Positions 11,401 through 23,726 are shown, counted from the first letter of the stretch. The stretch is 64,000 bases of DNA from Cymodocea nodosa (GCA_036874045.1 CM072335.1:6840001-6904000); one strand, 5' to 3'. Numbers and translations are program-made. Notes: generated by a model not told the origin, from the sequence alone.

Positions 11401-13050
11401 TATTTGTCATCTTGATAAATGATCTGCTACTACATTCTCACAACCCTTTTTATCTTTAATTTCTAGATCAAATTCTTGTAATAACAATATCCACCCGATC
11501 AATCCAAGTTTAGTCTCTTTCTTTGCTATTAGGTATTTTAAAGTTGAATGATCCATGTATACTATCACTTTAGTACCAATTAGATATGATCTAAACTTTT
11601 CTAAGGAAAACACAATAGCTAATAATTCTTTTTCAGTAGTTGTATAGTTAACTTGAGCATCGTTTAAAGCTTTGCATGCATAATGAATCACTCTAGAAGA
11701 TTTTTCTATCTTCTATCCCAACACTACTCCTACAACAAAATCAGATGCATTGCACATTAATTCAAATGAATGGCTCCAATTAGGTGCTGTATTATAGGGG
11801 TTGAAATTAAGCTAGTTTTAAGCTTGAAAAATGCTTCTTTGCAATTTTTATCAAAGTTGAATGGGACATCTTTTAATAGATTAGTTAAAGGTCTAGCTAT
11901 TTTGCTAAAATCTTTATTAAATCTTCTATAAAATCTAGTATGTCCTAGAAATGATCTAATATCTTTTACTAATTTAGGTTCTAGTAGATTAGAAATTACT
12001 TCTATTTTAGCTTTATCTACTTCCAGCCCTTTCATTGAAACAACATGTCCTAAGACTATTCCTTGTTTAACCATGAAGTGACATTTTTCCCAATTTAGAA
12101 CCAAATTTTTTTCCACACAACGTTTTAATACTTGGTCTAAATTGTTTAAACACACTTCATATAAAGTTCCATATACAGTAAAATCATCCATTAATATTTC
12201 TAAAAAATCTTCAGTCATTCTAGTGAATATGCCCTACATACACCTTTAAAAGGTAGCTGATACATTACATAATTTGAATGGCATCCTCTTAAAAGCATAA
12301 GTTCCTTTAGGACATGTGAAAGTTATTTTCTCTTGATCCTCTAATGCTACTGGAACTTGGTTATATCTTGAATACCCATCTAGGAAACAAAAATATTCTT
12401 ACCCTACTAATTTCTCTAGCATTTGGTCTATAAAAGGTAAGGGAAAATGATCTTTCCTAGTCATAGCATTCAGCTTCCTATAGTCTATACACACTCTCTA
12501 GCCTGATTGAATTCTAGTAGATATCAAGTCCTAACTTTCATTCCTAATAACTATTAATCCTAATTTTTTGGAAACTACATGGATTGGACTAACCCATGAG
12601 CTATCAGAAATCGAATAAATTATGTCATTATCTAACCATTTCACTATTTCCTTCCTAACTATTTCTTTAAGGTTTGGATTTAATCTCCTCTCAAGAATTC
12701 TAACTAGTTTAGTATTCTCTTCTAAATATATATGGTGACAGCATATAGTTGCACTTAACCCTTTTATATTAGCCATATTCCATCCTATTACCTCTTTATA
12801 AGTTTTTACTACATCTTTTAATTTAGAAATTTGATTCTCTTTTAAATCTAAAGCAATAATGATTGGACATGTTCGTTTTTCTTCTAGAAATATATAGGTT
12901 AATTTAGGAGGTAAAGGTTTTAAATCTAAATGTTGACCATTAGAACCTAAAGCTCTTAATTTAACATTTTTATCTTCTAAATTATCTTGTACTTGATCTC
13001 CCTCTACATCTATGCTTTCACTTACTTCTAAAGTTTCAGAATCTAATTGC
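11401..13050 (-). pseudogene. Gypsy G1 reverse transcriptase and RNase H (antisense)
   Basis: On the minus strand the RT runs from about 12900 to 11757. It shows ERRLNPNLKEIVRKEI, ISDSSWVSPIHVVSKK, CIDYRKLNAMTRKDHFPLPF, and a catalytic block FLEILMDDFTVYG with both aspartates kept. NLVLNWEKCHFMV and RSFLGHTRFYRRF follow. RNase H (about 11756-11407) has [25 protein letters not shown] and [12 protein letters not shown], the RVT_RNaseH type of gypsy elements. In-frame stops near 12530, 12230 and 11700 break the chain. The block wording fits Athila-like elements. Confidence 0.88.
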
Positions 13051-13064
13051 CTATTTAATTCTTC

Positions 13065-13622
13065 TTAAATCACATCATCTAGCATATCTCCTTCATCCTC
13101 TAGAAAGTCTATAGTATGTAAGAACATTTCTAACTCCTCAAACTTTTCTAGTTTGAAAATGTTTAATTGAGTATCCTCATTACCATATACTAACTTCATC
13201 ACTCTAGTTTTACAATTTATAACAGACCCTGATGTTGCTAAAAATGGCCTTCCCAAAATTAAAAATGTATCACGATTCTGATGCTTAATTTGTTGGGAAT
13301 CCAAAATCACAATATCAATAGGGTATATAAAGTTTTTGATTTTAATTAGGACATGTTCTATTTTTCCTTTAAGGTATATTATACTTCTATCTGCTAATTG
13401 AACGACTGTCCTAGTAGGGATTAAACCTTCTAATCCTAAGGATGCCAATATATCACTAGGCATAACATTTATACCTACACCTAGGTCTATTAAGGTTCTT
13501 TCTAGAATGGTATTTTCTATGGTGCATGATATAACAGGGATTCCTGACTTAGATAACTTTTTAGAAATTTGTGGTAGAAATAAGTAACTACTTTGCTCAA
13601 CTAAAAAGATTTTCCTTAAAAC
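13065..13622 (-). pseudogene. Gypsy G1 aspartic protease (antisense)
   Basis: The minus-strand frame has SCTIENTILERTLIDLGVGIN, whose DLG is the active-site triad in a form common in Athila/Tat protease. VQLADRSIIYLKGKIE, FIYPIDIVILD and LILGRPFLATSG follow and complete the retropepsin fold. It would process the element polyprotein. It is open from about 13600 to 13065. It lies just downstream of the gag zinc knuckle (13903-13944). Confidence 0.85.
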
Positions 13623-13650
13623 TTTTCACTCTCTTTTCTTAGTACACCAA

Positions 13651-13769
13651 TCCTTGTTTCGCTCTAAACTACGCTCTAGTCTGTCATACCTATACCAAAC
13701 TTCCTTGTCCATGTTTCGCTCTAAACTACGCTCTAGTCTGTCAACACCTATCCCAAACTTCCTTGTCTC
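13651..13769. repeat. 57-bp tandem duplication
   Basis: Two adjacent copies start at about 13656 and 13713. Both carry GTTTCGCTCTAAACTACG, CTCTAGTCTGTCA and CAAACTTCCTTGTC. The duplication lies between the gag zinc knuckle and protease of G1 and disrupts that linker. Confidence 0.85.
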
Positions 13770-14070
13770 TCAACATATTACACGTTTTAAATTGACCATT
13801 AGTTGGGTAAACTATAGAATTCTTGTACTCAGCTCTATGATATTAAATATAATTCATTTGTTGTTCATGTGATCTAACCATCTACAATCGTCTTAGTTTC
13901 AAACAATCAAAAATGTCATGACCTTCTAAATTGCAAAATTCACATATGCTAACCACAGGTTTCAAAAATCTTTAAACATAAGCATATGTCATATTCTCAA
14001 TTATAAAATAAAACACATAACACTCCTTCTAATGTTAAAACAAAATATCACTCATAGTTGCTTAGCTTCT
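13770..14070 (-). pseudogene. Gypsy G1 gag remnant with zinc knuckle (antisense)
   Basis: Only a remnant of gag remains between PBS and protease. A CCHC zinc knuckle reads CEFCNLEGHDIFDC on the minus strand (13903-13944). The rest of gag, normally over 1 kb, is missing, which implies an internal deletion. Stops follow immediately. Confidence 0.65.
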
Positions 14071-14091
14071 CAATCCCTGACAACGGTGCTA
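14071..14091 (-). other. Primer-binding site of gypsy G1 (tRNA-Asp type)
   Basis: The minus strand reads TAGCACCGTTGTCAGGGATT, a slightly decayed form of TGGCGCCGTTGTCGGGGA used by many plant gypsy elements. It starts seven bases inside the LTR C boundary at 14099. This fixes the orientation of G1 as leftward. Confidence 0.8.
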
Positions 14092-14098
14092 GAGAACT

Positions 14099-16255
14099 TG
14101 TATTGTTGTGAAAAGTCAAATTAGAAACTTGTCTACTAGGTAGTGCTAGAAAACTTGTTTGATTTGTTTTTATGCTTATATTAATAAATTCTTTTAGAAG
14201 TAGACAAATAACTTTTCACACAAATTAGATATTAAGTCCAATTTGTAATTTTAACTACAAGTACATAGTGTACATTGTATTTGTATGCAAGTACAGGTTT
14301 ATCCTATAGAGATTGAGTAAGAATTGTATACTATTCCAATTTTATATTGGAGTTTATATGTGTTTAGTTGACCACTCTGTTGAGTTACAGTTAACTCAAC
14401 GAACTTAGTTTGTGGAGTTATGGTTAACTCAATGGACTAACCTCGTAAACTTAAGTTAACTCCATGAGCTTACCTTTCTAGTTAAATACTGCTATTCACA
14501 AAGGAATTTGGCCAACCATTGGGTGGTTCCATAGAACATAAATAACATCAATTAAGCTTTGTAATGTTAGTTCATCTAAGATTTGTCATTAAATAACACT
14601 AACATTCAAATATTTCAAACAGTAACCAATAAAATCTTTAAGTATTTGGGACAAATCAATTTCAATAAATAATAAAACTATTTTCTATTTTCTAAATCAA
14701 ACAAATATAAAACAATCACAATATTGATAATGATAACATTAATCATGATACAAAACAAACAATACAACACTTTAATACTAAATGTAAACATAGATAATTA
14801 GTTGTTTTTGGTATTTTTGTTTTGATATGTTCTTGAAGATGAGTGAAAGGTGGAATGTAAAAATCTCTATCAATAATAAAAACTTCTGTCACTACATGCG
14901 ACGTGATTACACCTCTAAAAACTTAATCACTTACAATCTTGCCTTCTCTCCCTATAGAATCGTGAACCAAGAATTATAAGTTTATCTCCTCTTCAGCATA
15001 CTGGTATCAACTTGAAACCAAGGCTAGAAGTTTTACGATCACTTGAGATATGAGTTAGTGCTTGGTGAAAATGGCTTCCCTTCCTGCAACGCGATCACTC
15101 CTTATAGTGGTTGTCAGTCACCATGTTTGGCATGGAATCGACCCAACATCCGAAAAGTATCCTCACAAACCTTTGATGGTTGGTGATTTTGGCAGTATTG
15201 TGGAGCTTCAAGGAACTTTCGATGCTTCCTGTAGTTAGCGTAGTCCTCCACCCACATACATAGTTTTTCTCCTCTTCTTTTATATTTCTTCTAGTAATAA
15301 CTGTTTCTACTTAAATGATCGGTTGGATTTCCTTCATTCATATCAATGATGGTGATTTCTTCTTCATTCCATGAGTGAATTCCTACGTGATATGTGCAAT
15401 CGTGGTTTTCCTTCGAATTTCCTATTTCTGCAACTACTATAATGGCATGTTAGAAACTGAATAATCTGTGGAGTTAATGTAACTCAACGGACTTAATTCA
15501 TTGATTTAATTATAAAACACACATGCAATAAAGTAATAACTTATAAGCTTATAACACTAACACAACACGTTACCTTAGTGTATATTCAAGTAACTCAACG
15601 CATATAGTTATGCTAACTTAATGAGTTATATATGTGCAGCTCACGTGACATAATAAAGCATTTAATTTCAACACATGCATAAAGAAATAACTTAACAAGT
15701 TCAGATGTTTCGGATAGTTATAACTATAAGTATTCAAAACTCACATGCATTTCAGATAGTTAGCACCTAACCTTCCGAAACATAACTTAAGTCAAGTTTC
15801 CAAATTGCGACACGTGTCCTCAGGCAATTTTATGATAAAAGGATATTTTGGATACTTGCAAACTTAACTATCCGATGCTTAGACACATTTTGGATAATTA
15901 CCAGATAACTTACCAAAAATCTACTTAAGTCATGCATTAAGGTCTCAACACATGTACTTTAGGAAATAATAAAATATTCTTTTAATGTTTAAAACATAAC
16001 TATCCAGTACATGAAATATAACTCTCCGAAATAATAGACAATTTAGATACTTAGGAATTAAAAAGCCTCTAACTCACTAATAGTTTAGAAGTATACTTAA
16101 TTAACGCTAATTCCTTGAAATTATGCAAATTCTTTCATTAAAGCATATAATAGTGCAATTATAACATAATAGCTTAATTCTCATATGATAAGCTAAATAT
16201 TATGCAATTAATCATCATTTAACCCTTAATATTATGCACTTTTTCATTCTAAACA
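14099..16255 (-). mobile_element. 5' LTR of gypsy G1 (LTR family C, copy C1), antisense
   Basis: This 2.16-kb LTR has minus-strand start TGTTTAGAATGAAAAAGTGC at 16255 and an end ...ACAATACA at 14099, next to the PBS. It matches the solo LTR C at 57158-58994 across its length. It carries GTTGAGTTACAGTTAACTC dyads (14385-14470) and TAACTATCCGA-type motifs (15700-16030). Its outer edge cuts the sense-strand envelope-like ORF at 16256. The expected target duplication would be AACTT (16256-16260), but no downstream 3' LTR was found to confirm it. Confidence 0.88.
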
Positions 16256-16260
16256 AACTT

Positions 16261-18192
16261 ATAAGAAGGAAATCACGACTGTGGTTTATAAGAAAGATAG
16301 TTGCAAAAGTAGCTTATCAACAAGAAAAAGAACGGAAAAAACAAGCAGAAATGTCTGAAGAAGAAGAGTAGCAGCTAGGACCTTCAGTTCCACCAATAGA
16401 ACCCTTACCACAAGTTACATTTACTTGGCTAAGAACTGAAGAAGAAGTCAAGGAGTTTGCTAGCTTGGTCAAAGCAGTAAAAGACCAAGGAGATAGTGAG
16501 GAAATGGCTATGGCCAAGGCACATATTCTATATGATGCCATAAAGAAAAAACAGGTTGTAGAAAAGTTGAGGGCCCAATATAAAATTAAGGTGGAAAAGC
16601 ATCAAGAAGTAGTTAGAACAGCAATTGCAAGAGAAGTTCAAACTGTTCCTTCAAGACTAGCAAGTATAAAAGAAAAAGTGAAATAGGAAGAGCCAATACT
16701 TGTGACTTGAGTGTCTAAAGAACCTCTTTTTGTTTATTTGTTATATAAAGAGGAAGAAGAAGAAGAAGAGCAGGCACAATTGTTAAGAAGAAGAAAAGAA
16801 AAGGAAAAAGTGCCTGAGGATCAAGAAGAAATTAAATCTAAGCCTATAATGTATACAATAAGGCATAAAGAGCACATTTTTCTAGATTTGCTATCAGAAG
16901 AAGAAGAAGATCAATAGCAAGAGTAAAGAGGAGAAGAAAAATAGGCTAATGAAGAGCTGCAACCTAAAGAATTAGAAACTGAAGTTAGGGGAAAATATAC
17001 TATGCCCGTAACTCCATCCTAATCTATCACAAAATCAGAAAGAACAATAACAATGCAAATTGGTAGTGAGGAGGAAGAAGAAAGAGAAGAAGCTAAGCAG
17101 GAAGATGAATTGGAAGAAAAGAATTTGATAGATTCCTCTAAAAAGAATGAAACTCTTCAACAACTTATGGAGAGAATTCAAGATAAAAATGTGGAAAGTT
17201 CTGTAGGCTCTCCACAACAATGCAGAACCGAAAGATAGAAATCTTTGGATTATTTTTAGCAATAATTACAACACCAAGCTCAGCAACTTGAAGAAGAAAT
17301 GTAAGAACAAACCCCTCTAGAGCAACAAATCCAAATTCTTGACCCATCTGAAGTAACTATTCTAAATGTTCACTATTGGAGTCAAGAAGCATACAACAAG
17401 TATCAAAAAATAAAGAGGTATGATATCATTTACAATAGACCAATAGATTGGACTAGAATAGAGGAGATTAAAAAATTATTTGAATTCCAAGGCCTACTAG
17501 AATTTATTCCAAAGCAAAAAGGGCATATAGTTTATGAAAATTTAGTACCCTATTTTTATGCAAATTTAAGAGAGGAAGAAGGAAAATTAATTGCAAACAT
17601 GGAAGAAGTTAATATTCAGATAACAACTGAGCTTCTCCACAACATTTTTTGACTGAAAAATGAAGGGATTGAAATTTTGGAAAATACAACTACAATTGAA
17701 TGGACAGAACAAGAAATCAAACAATGTTTGGCCATCGACCCTAGTGTGCCATTACTAAACAGATTGAAGTATTTAAATGGGAAAGCACACATGGTGGCAA
17801 ATATTTTAGTTAAAAATGTCTATCAAAGGTATGGCCATGATATAAAATTGAGTCAATTTGTCAAATGGGCTACGTATGTAGTAATAAACAAAATTCAAGT
17901 TAATTGGTGTCAAGTCTTCCTATCAAAGACAAAGTCTGCAAAGAAGAAACTATTTTATGGGGACTTGATACCAGTACTAATGGTGGAAGGAATTGACTTC
18001 ATGAAATGGACATCTAAGAGGATAAGATCCAGAGCCATTTTAGTGAAGGAATATAGAAATTATAATGCTGCTGTTGTTTCTATTGTTAGACCTTCTAGAG
18101 ACTTTATAGAAACTGTAGTACGTATAAATCAATTAGAGCAACAACTAGAGAAGCTCTAGAAGGAAGTAGATGAATTAAGGAAGAAAGACTAA
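16261..18192 (+). pseudogene. Envelope-like / plant putative-transposon-domain ORF, sense copy, 5'-truncated
   Basis: This is the sense counterpart of the ORF at 5429-7636, starting abruptly at the RRKSRLWF codons where LTR C cuts in. In order it shows a basic helix, a Glu-rich stretch (LLYKEEEEEEEQAQLLRRR, FLDLLSEEEEDQ), a Gln-rich stretch and the conserved C-terminal domain. That domain has LFEFQGLLEFIP, YENLVPYFYANL, ELLHNIF, QEIKQCLAIDPSVP, VKWATYVVINKIQVNW, KKLFYGDLIPVLM and MKWTSKRIRSRAI. The last 160 codons are open except a TAG at 18157, before the likely true TAA at 18190. No signal peptide or membrane helix is seen. It lies about 1 kb upstream of a gypsy gag. Function unknown. Confidence 0.75.
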
Positions 18193-19237
18193 ATGTATTA
18201 TTCATCTACTTATACTAAAAAATGTCTAATTGATTGTAATTGTAAACTATTTATATATATGAATGTTTAAACAGTACGATGCTTCTGAATTAATGTTTGT
18301 GAATGAATAATTTAAAGCTGTATTGAAATTCTAATCTATATATATGTTTGAAGCATTATAGGACTATTTTAAAAGAAATTGAATTGAATGAAAGATGTAC
18401 TTGAAAGCATGATTATTTAAGAAACACCAGAATATGTTTACAAATTGTAGAAACTCTAAATTCTACATAACATGAAATGAATTGTAAGTTAAATATGCAT
18501 ATAATGTTCAGATCTAAATGAGTTTAAATTGGAACACTACATTAATGTAATGTATTTAACTTTATTTAAGTTGATAAAATGTAGGAGGAAAATATATAGA
18601 AGTTAGGATGAGAAGTAAGTTTTTTAGAAAAATTTGCTAAGTGTTAACTCAACGAAGTTAATTCATGGAGTTAACCTTAACTCCCCAAGGTTAATAATAA
18701 AATATAAGGTCACTCCGTTGAGTTATCTATAGTTTAACGAAGTTAGTCCATAGAGTTAGTAAATAGGAGACGAAGCTAGTCTATTGAGTTATAGCTAACT
18801 CAACGAGATTAGTTCGTTGAGTTAGGAATAGTAATTGAGGTAGTCCATTGAGTTATCTATAACTCAACAAGGTTAGTTCATGGAGTTAGTGTAATTGTTA
18901 TTCTTTTATCCATGAACGAAACTTCATGGGTTTAGTGGTTACTAAAATTTAAAAATTATAAGTGGAACATGTATCCATAAAAATAGGAACTATACTACAT
19001 GTTACAAGACACATTTTTGCAATGAGATTCATTTGCCTTATGGATGTGCATTATAAATATAGAACAGAATGTTATTTACTGGTTACCAACACTTGAGGAG
19101 AGAAAAGAAAATTCATTAGGGAACTGGAAGGAGAAGTAGTTGATTCAACTTCATTTGTCAACAACTATTTACTAAGAACAAAGCTTTAAACTAGTATGTA
19201 ATTAATCTTCTACAATTTTACTTTATGTTAGGAGTTT
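18193..19237 (+). promoter_or_regulatory. Spacer with dyads and TATA box upstream of gypsy gag (sense copy)
   Basis: This is noncoding and matches the antisense spacer 4470-5428. A cluster of GTTGAGTTA / TAACTCAACG dyads lies at 18645-18890. TATAAATA is at 19052-19059, about 180 bases before the gag ATG at 19238, which suggests a gag promoter. A purine-rich run follows the envelope-like stop. It could be a degraded LTR, but clear termini and a PBS are not visible. Confidence 0.5.
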
Positions 19238-20570
19238 ATGAGCCTATGGACTTGTTCTCCTAGCACTAAACAATTAGTAAGAACACCTAGATGGGATTAT
19301 TTCACATAGAAGCATACTAGAAAATTTTCTGAAGTAGACTTTAACGAAATCCTTAGGGGTGTAGCTAACCTTTCTTTAAAGGAGAACAAAGATATGGCTA
19401 CTCTAGTAGAAAAACCATTGGGGGAAATTTTGTATCCTGAACTAGTTGACAAACCTTTATGTATTCGATTGCCAAACTTTGAGGGAAATAGGTTTGAACT
19501 GAAATCTAATTATATTAATCAATTACCACACTTTCATGGATTAGAAAGAGAAGATGCCTATTATTTCCTTAGAGAATTTAATGAAGTTTGTCAAACATGA
19601 GTATTGATACTATTAAACTTAGATATATTCCTTTTTCTTTAAAAGACACAGCTAAGAGACAATTATATACTCTGTCGCCTGATTCAAATTTTGCATGGAC
19701 TGAATTTTACTCTATTTTTCTAGAAAAATATTATCAAACACATCAAATGATTAAAAGGAAAAAGGAAATATTAATGTGCAGCCAAAAATAGGGAGAATCA
19801 TTTTAGAAATATTTTGAACAATTTAAAGATTTACTAACTCAATGTCCACATCATGCAATGAGTAAAGCACAATTAATAGGTATAATTTATGAAGGCATAG
19901 ATGTTTCAACTAAATCTTTATTAGAATCTACTTGTTAGAATGGATTTTTAAAATTGGGTAGTGAAGAAGCATGAGTATATTTAGAAAACTTTGCAAAAGA
20001 ACTACTCAATGGGAAAACTCGGCTGAACCTATTACAGATAAAAGAATATTACCAAGGGAAATGCATGAAATAGATTCAAGTACTATGCTTGAAGTCAAAT
20101 TAACTAAGTTAACAAAGAAAATAGAGGAGTTATCATTAAATCAAAAACTGGTAGAAAAGAATGTAAATATTAATGACTTAGATATTATTTATGCTAGAAA
20201 CCAAAAAGATAACTTCGGAAATTCTTATAACCCTAATTGGAGAAATCACCCGAACCTATCTTGGAGAAATAACAATTTCCAAGGAGAAGAAAATATAAAT
20301 GACAAAAATATAAGTTATGAAGCATTAATTGAACAAGGAACTAAAATAGAGAAATTAGAAAAGATAATTCAACAATTAAACAATTGTCTAAATCATGTAT
20401 TTAGAAATACTGTCATTCAGAATCAAAATATGAATAGAAATATACCCCTTAGACAAAAGGAATCAATAGAAGTTAGACCTACTAGAGGATTGCCAATGCA
20501 AGCAGTACCTAACCTTGTGAACAAAACTATTAATAAAATTGATACCTCCTATGGGAGGGAAATTAAATGA
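19238..20570 (+). pseudogene. Gypsy (Athila-like) gag, sense copy, broken
   Basis: From the ATG at 19238, three segments in changing frames make one Gag. An N-terminal part has KPLGEILYPELVDKPLCIRL and HFHGLEREDAYYFL. A retrotransposon-gag core (PF03732 type) has LRYIPFSLKDTAKRQLYTL, FYSIFLEKYYQTHQM and FKDLLTQCPHHAMSKAQL. A C-terminal part has YNPNWRNHPNLSWRNNN, followed by a coiled-coil stretch EKLEKIIQQLNNCLNHVF. The NPNWRNHPN block is typical of Athila-type Gag. A TAG (near 19308), frame changes near 19590 and 19970, and other stops inactivate it. No protease or RT follows; an F-box pseudogene begins 170 bases later. Confidence 0.8.
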
Positions 20571-20740
20571 AGTAGCACAATTATTAGCAATTATGTATAT
20601 TATAGTAAGTAGGAAAAATATAAAAAGAAAAAAAATGAAAGTTTAATTATGGTTAGTAGTACCATAGAGTTATTACTTAACGAACTTAGTTCTTTGAGTT
20701 ATGACCTAACTCCATGAAGGTATGTAAGTAGCTATGTTAA

Positions 20741-21928
20741 TTTTATTTCTGTTTAAAATTTTGTTTATGTTATATAGAATCACAACAGATAGAATTGATA
20801 AAATTACCACTAAATGCATTGAGGGAAGTACTAAGTAACTTGTCAGCTAGAGATCTATGCAGATTATGTTGTGTATCAAGACAGATTAGAGAATGTATTA
20901 GAGAAAATTATTTTCATGGACTACAAGCTACAAAGATGACTAATATTAGAGATGGATTTTTGTGGAAGTCATTTAATTGTAGTTCAGTCAGGTATGAATA
21001 TTGGAATATGGAAGAAACCATTGGGATTCCACCGAATACATTAGAAGGAATAGATCATATTATGGGGATAGATGAAGGATTAATTATTTACAAAACCAAA
21101 CCAAGGTATGCTATTCTGTTGCTCGATATTTTAATTAGAAATCTTATTACTAGAGAAGAATGGAATATAGGAAGGCCTAATAGATTTAAAGTACCAACTG
21201 AAAATTGTGGGGCAACTTTAACATTTTTGAAGAAAAATTCAACCATTCCTAAAAAATTATATTACTGGAGACCAATAGGAAATTGGGATGAGGATTTATG
21301 CTTAAGTATCTATAATTTTCTGAATAGATCTTGGAATGAAAATACTATGATATATCTAGTAGAGAAAGCATTAATTAACAATATATATATAATACTTGAT
21401 GGATATATATATTTAGTCATGGATATATTAGTTGCATTTATATCTGATTTATACATAGTAAGCATAGATAGTTATGATGATGACTTTGTAGAAATATTGC
21501 CTATACCTAATGATATAGCTAAACCACCATTTGCAAAACAAAATAAAACTCAATTAGGAGTATGATATAATGAATATTATGATCCTATACTGTGTTTAGT
21601 ATGATGGTGGGATGAATTGATGAAATTTCAAATAAGGACTATGAAAGACCTAAATGAATGGAAGTGGGAAGAGGAATATATTGAAATATATGTAGAAATA
21701 GAAACAACTACATTATCTTGGAACAAAAGAGGATCCCTTTCTACATTTCAATTCATTAATGGTAATACACTTGTATTTAGCATCGATAACATACTACAAG
21801 TTTACAAGTTAAAAAGGAGAGCAGACTGCATTAAAAGGGAATTAATAACAAGAAGAATTATGCCTAAAAAGTTTGCTTGGACCGACATGCTTATTCCATT
21901 TGGCACTACTTTTCAATCATGTTCTTAA
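20741..21928 (+). pseudogene. F-box protein gene fragment stranded between retroelements
   Basis: The frame is open from just after a TAA at 20738. The F-box begins near 20795 (KLPLNALREVLSNLSARDL, then CRLCCVSRQIRECI), which normally binds SKP1 in SCF ubiquitin ligases. About 330 further codons follow, with YYWRPIGNWDEDLCLSIYNF and LNRSWNENTM resembling F-box-associated interaction regions. Two TGA codons (near 21563 and 21600) interrupt the same frame, which then continues to TAA at 21926. Both could be C-to-T decay of CGA. No ATG precedes the F-box in frame, so the start is missing or on a lost exon. Flanks are gypsy gag on the left and antisense copia A on the right. Confidence 0.65.
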
Positions 21929-21949
21929 ATTGTGATTTTGTAATTTTAA

Positions 21950-22174
21950 TGCCTAAGAGATATATTTACAACAACACTTTCTGTAAACAATAATAAGAAT
22001 TGTAAACATTTACAAAAAAATGTATTGTTCAATGAATCAAACAAAGAATACAAACATTACATTTTATATTCAGATACAAACAAACAGACAATTATCTATT
22101 CCTCTGAAGTATATCACTTATAACATTACATATTTTATCTCCTAGATGTCTAATATCATTTCTGATGTTGTTAA
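21950..22174 (-). pseudogene. Copia A no. 1, 3' end of accessory ORF and 3' UTR piece (antisense)
   Basis: The reverse complement matches 48045-48265 of the sense copia A: the last codons of its 3' ORF (RNDIWHLGDKIC-type) and the UTR with CATTGTTTGATTCATTG. It is separated from the rest of the ORF by the solo LTR at 22175-23721. Similarity stops near 21950, so PPT and 3' LTR of this copy are missing. Confidence 0.75.
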
Positions 22175-23721
22175 TGTTGAGTATTTTGTTTTGATGATGT
22201 GTGCTGAATGAAAATAATCATATTTTCTCAATTACTATTGCTTGTGAAAAGAAATGAAAATCATCAATTAATACAGAAAAAGCTTACTGACATAAATATT
22301 TGTCTGTATTAGATCTGAAATTATACTAAGTTAATAACTAGTTGTTTCATTGCATTAATTTCTCATTTAACTAAACGTTAAGTTAGTGAGTAAAAGAAGA
22401 GACAAACTCATTAAGTTAGTGTTATACACGTGGTGAAATTATAAGTTATGAATGTTATATTGTATCATGTGAGGTGCACATGTTTAACTCGTTAAGTTAG
22501 CATAACTAAATGCGTTGAGTTGCTATATTGAACACTAAGGCAACGCGTTAGGTTAGCGTTATAAACTTAAGTTGTTATTTTTGCACGTGGTAAAATTCTA
22601 ATTATAAAAACATTTGTTTATTACTAAATCGGTGAGTTAAAGTTTTTCGGAGACTTATAGTCGTAACTATCCGAAAGGTAACTTAAGTCATGGTTTCAGG
22701 TCACGACACGTGTCTCACTAGTTTTATGGTAAAAAGAGTTTTCGAAGACTTGCAACCGTAACTATCCGAAACTTAAACTGTTTTCGGTGAGTTAGCATTT
22801 AACCTTCCGAAAGAAAGGATAAGTTGTCTCATTGAGTTAGCTACAGTACTTGTCACGTGAAATGACACATGAGGAACTTGTTAAGTTAGAAACGTTAAGT
22901 TAATATCTACTTGTGTTACTCATTTAGTTAACATTAAAGTAACGACTTCTTATTACACTAATGAAAAGTTTTAGACAAGAAAGTTTATTTTGCAGGAAAT
23001 TTTTTAGAGATCCAAGACTGATGATTAAAGAAAATTCGAAATGTAAATGTGGGTCAGAACATGTGTGTTTCGATGAAGGAAAAAGAAAAGACGTGAAGAA
23101 GTGGAAAACTGGTAGTGATTAAACGTGGAGGATATGCATGAAATGAAGATACAGTATAAAAGGCATAGATTTCTCATTGATCAAACCATCCTTGCACACA
23201 AAACGAAAAATCTTTTTAAGGATCAAACTATCCCTACACACCAAAAGAAAAATCTTTTCAAGGATCAAAAACACCTCTTCGGGGAAAAACTCTTAGGTGG
23301 AAGAAAATTCAGTGAAGCACAAAAAGGTAAGATTTTCGTCACTGAAGATTTGAAGTATCAGAAGAAAGCAAATTCGGTGAAGCATAAAAAGACAAGATAT
23401 TCGTCACTAAAGAATTGCTAAAGAAGAAAGAAGAAGAAGAAGAAGAAAGATCTCAAATAGGGAGAAATGTTTTAAATTTCGCAAATTAGTTTTCTCTATT
23501 TGTAGTTATGAAATTGTATAGATGAAACATAGTATCGATATATAATTGCATCTACAATTTCTAAGGAGAATTGAATTGTATATTGTAATTGAAACCTTGA
23601 ATAAAAATGATTTTATGAAAACAGTGTCTTGACTTGTTTTTGAGTTTTAAAGTTTCAATTATATTCGAAAATATTGAAAAACACAATTCAGCCCCCTCTT
23701 GTGTAGCCATATGATCCTATA
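22175..23721 (+). mobile_element. Solo LTR of family A (copy A3), with 5-bp target duplication
   Basis: This complete 1.55-kb LTR begins TGTTGAGTATTTTG and ends GCCATATGATCCTATA. It is flanked by GTTAA on both sides (22170-22174 and 23722-23726). The target is the accessory ORF of antisense copia A no. 1, and the interrupted sequence continues exactly on the other side. A TATA box (TATAAAA) is near 23155. It contains an extra block of CCGAAA / TTCGGATAGTTA dyads (22640-22810), absent from the copy at 48683-50256. No internal region, hence solo. Confidence 0.96.
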
Positions 23722-23726
23722 GTTAA

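Noticed and set aside
18193..19237. Calling the gypsy spacer a definite LTR
   Set aside because: TG...CA ends, a PBS and a second flanking copy of the same element could not be identified.
20720..20777. Possible intron (GTATGT ... TATATAG) just before the F-box frame
   Set aside because: At 58 bases it is too short for a normal plant intron, and joining the ends gives an early stop.
21617..21928. A separate small gene after the F-box frame
   Set aside because: It is in the same frame as the F-box segment, separated only by two TGA codons, so it is the same protein.
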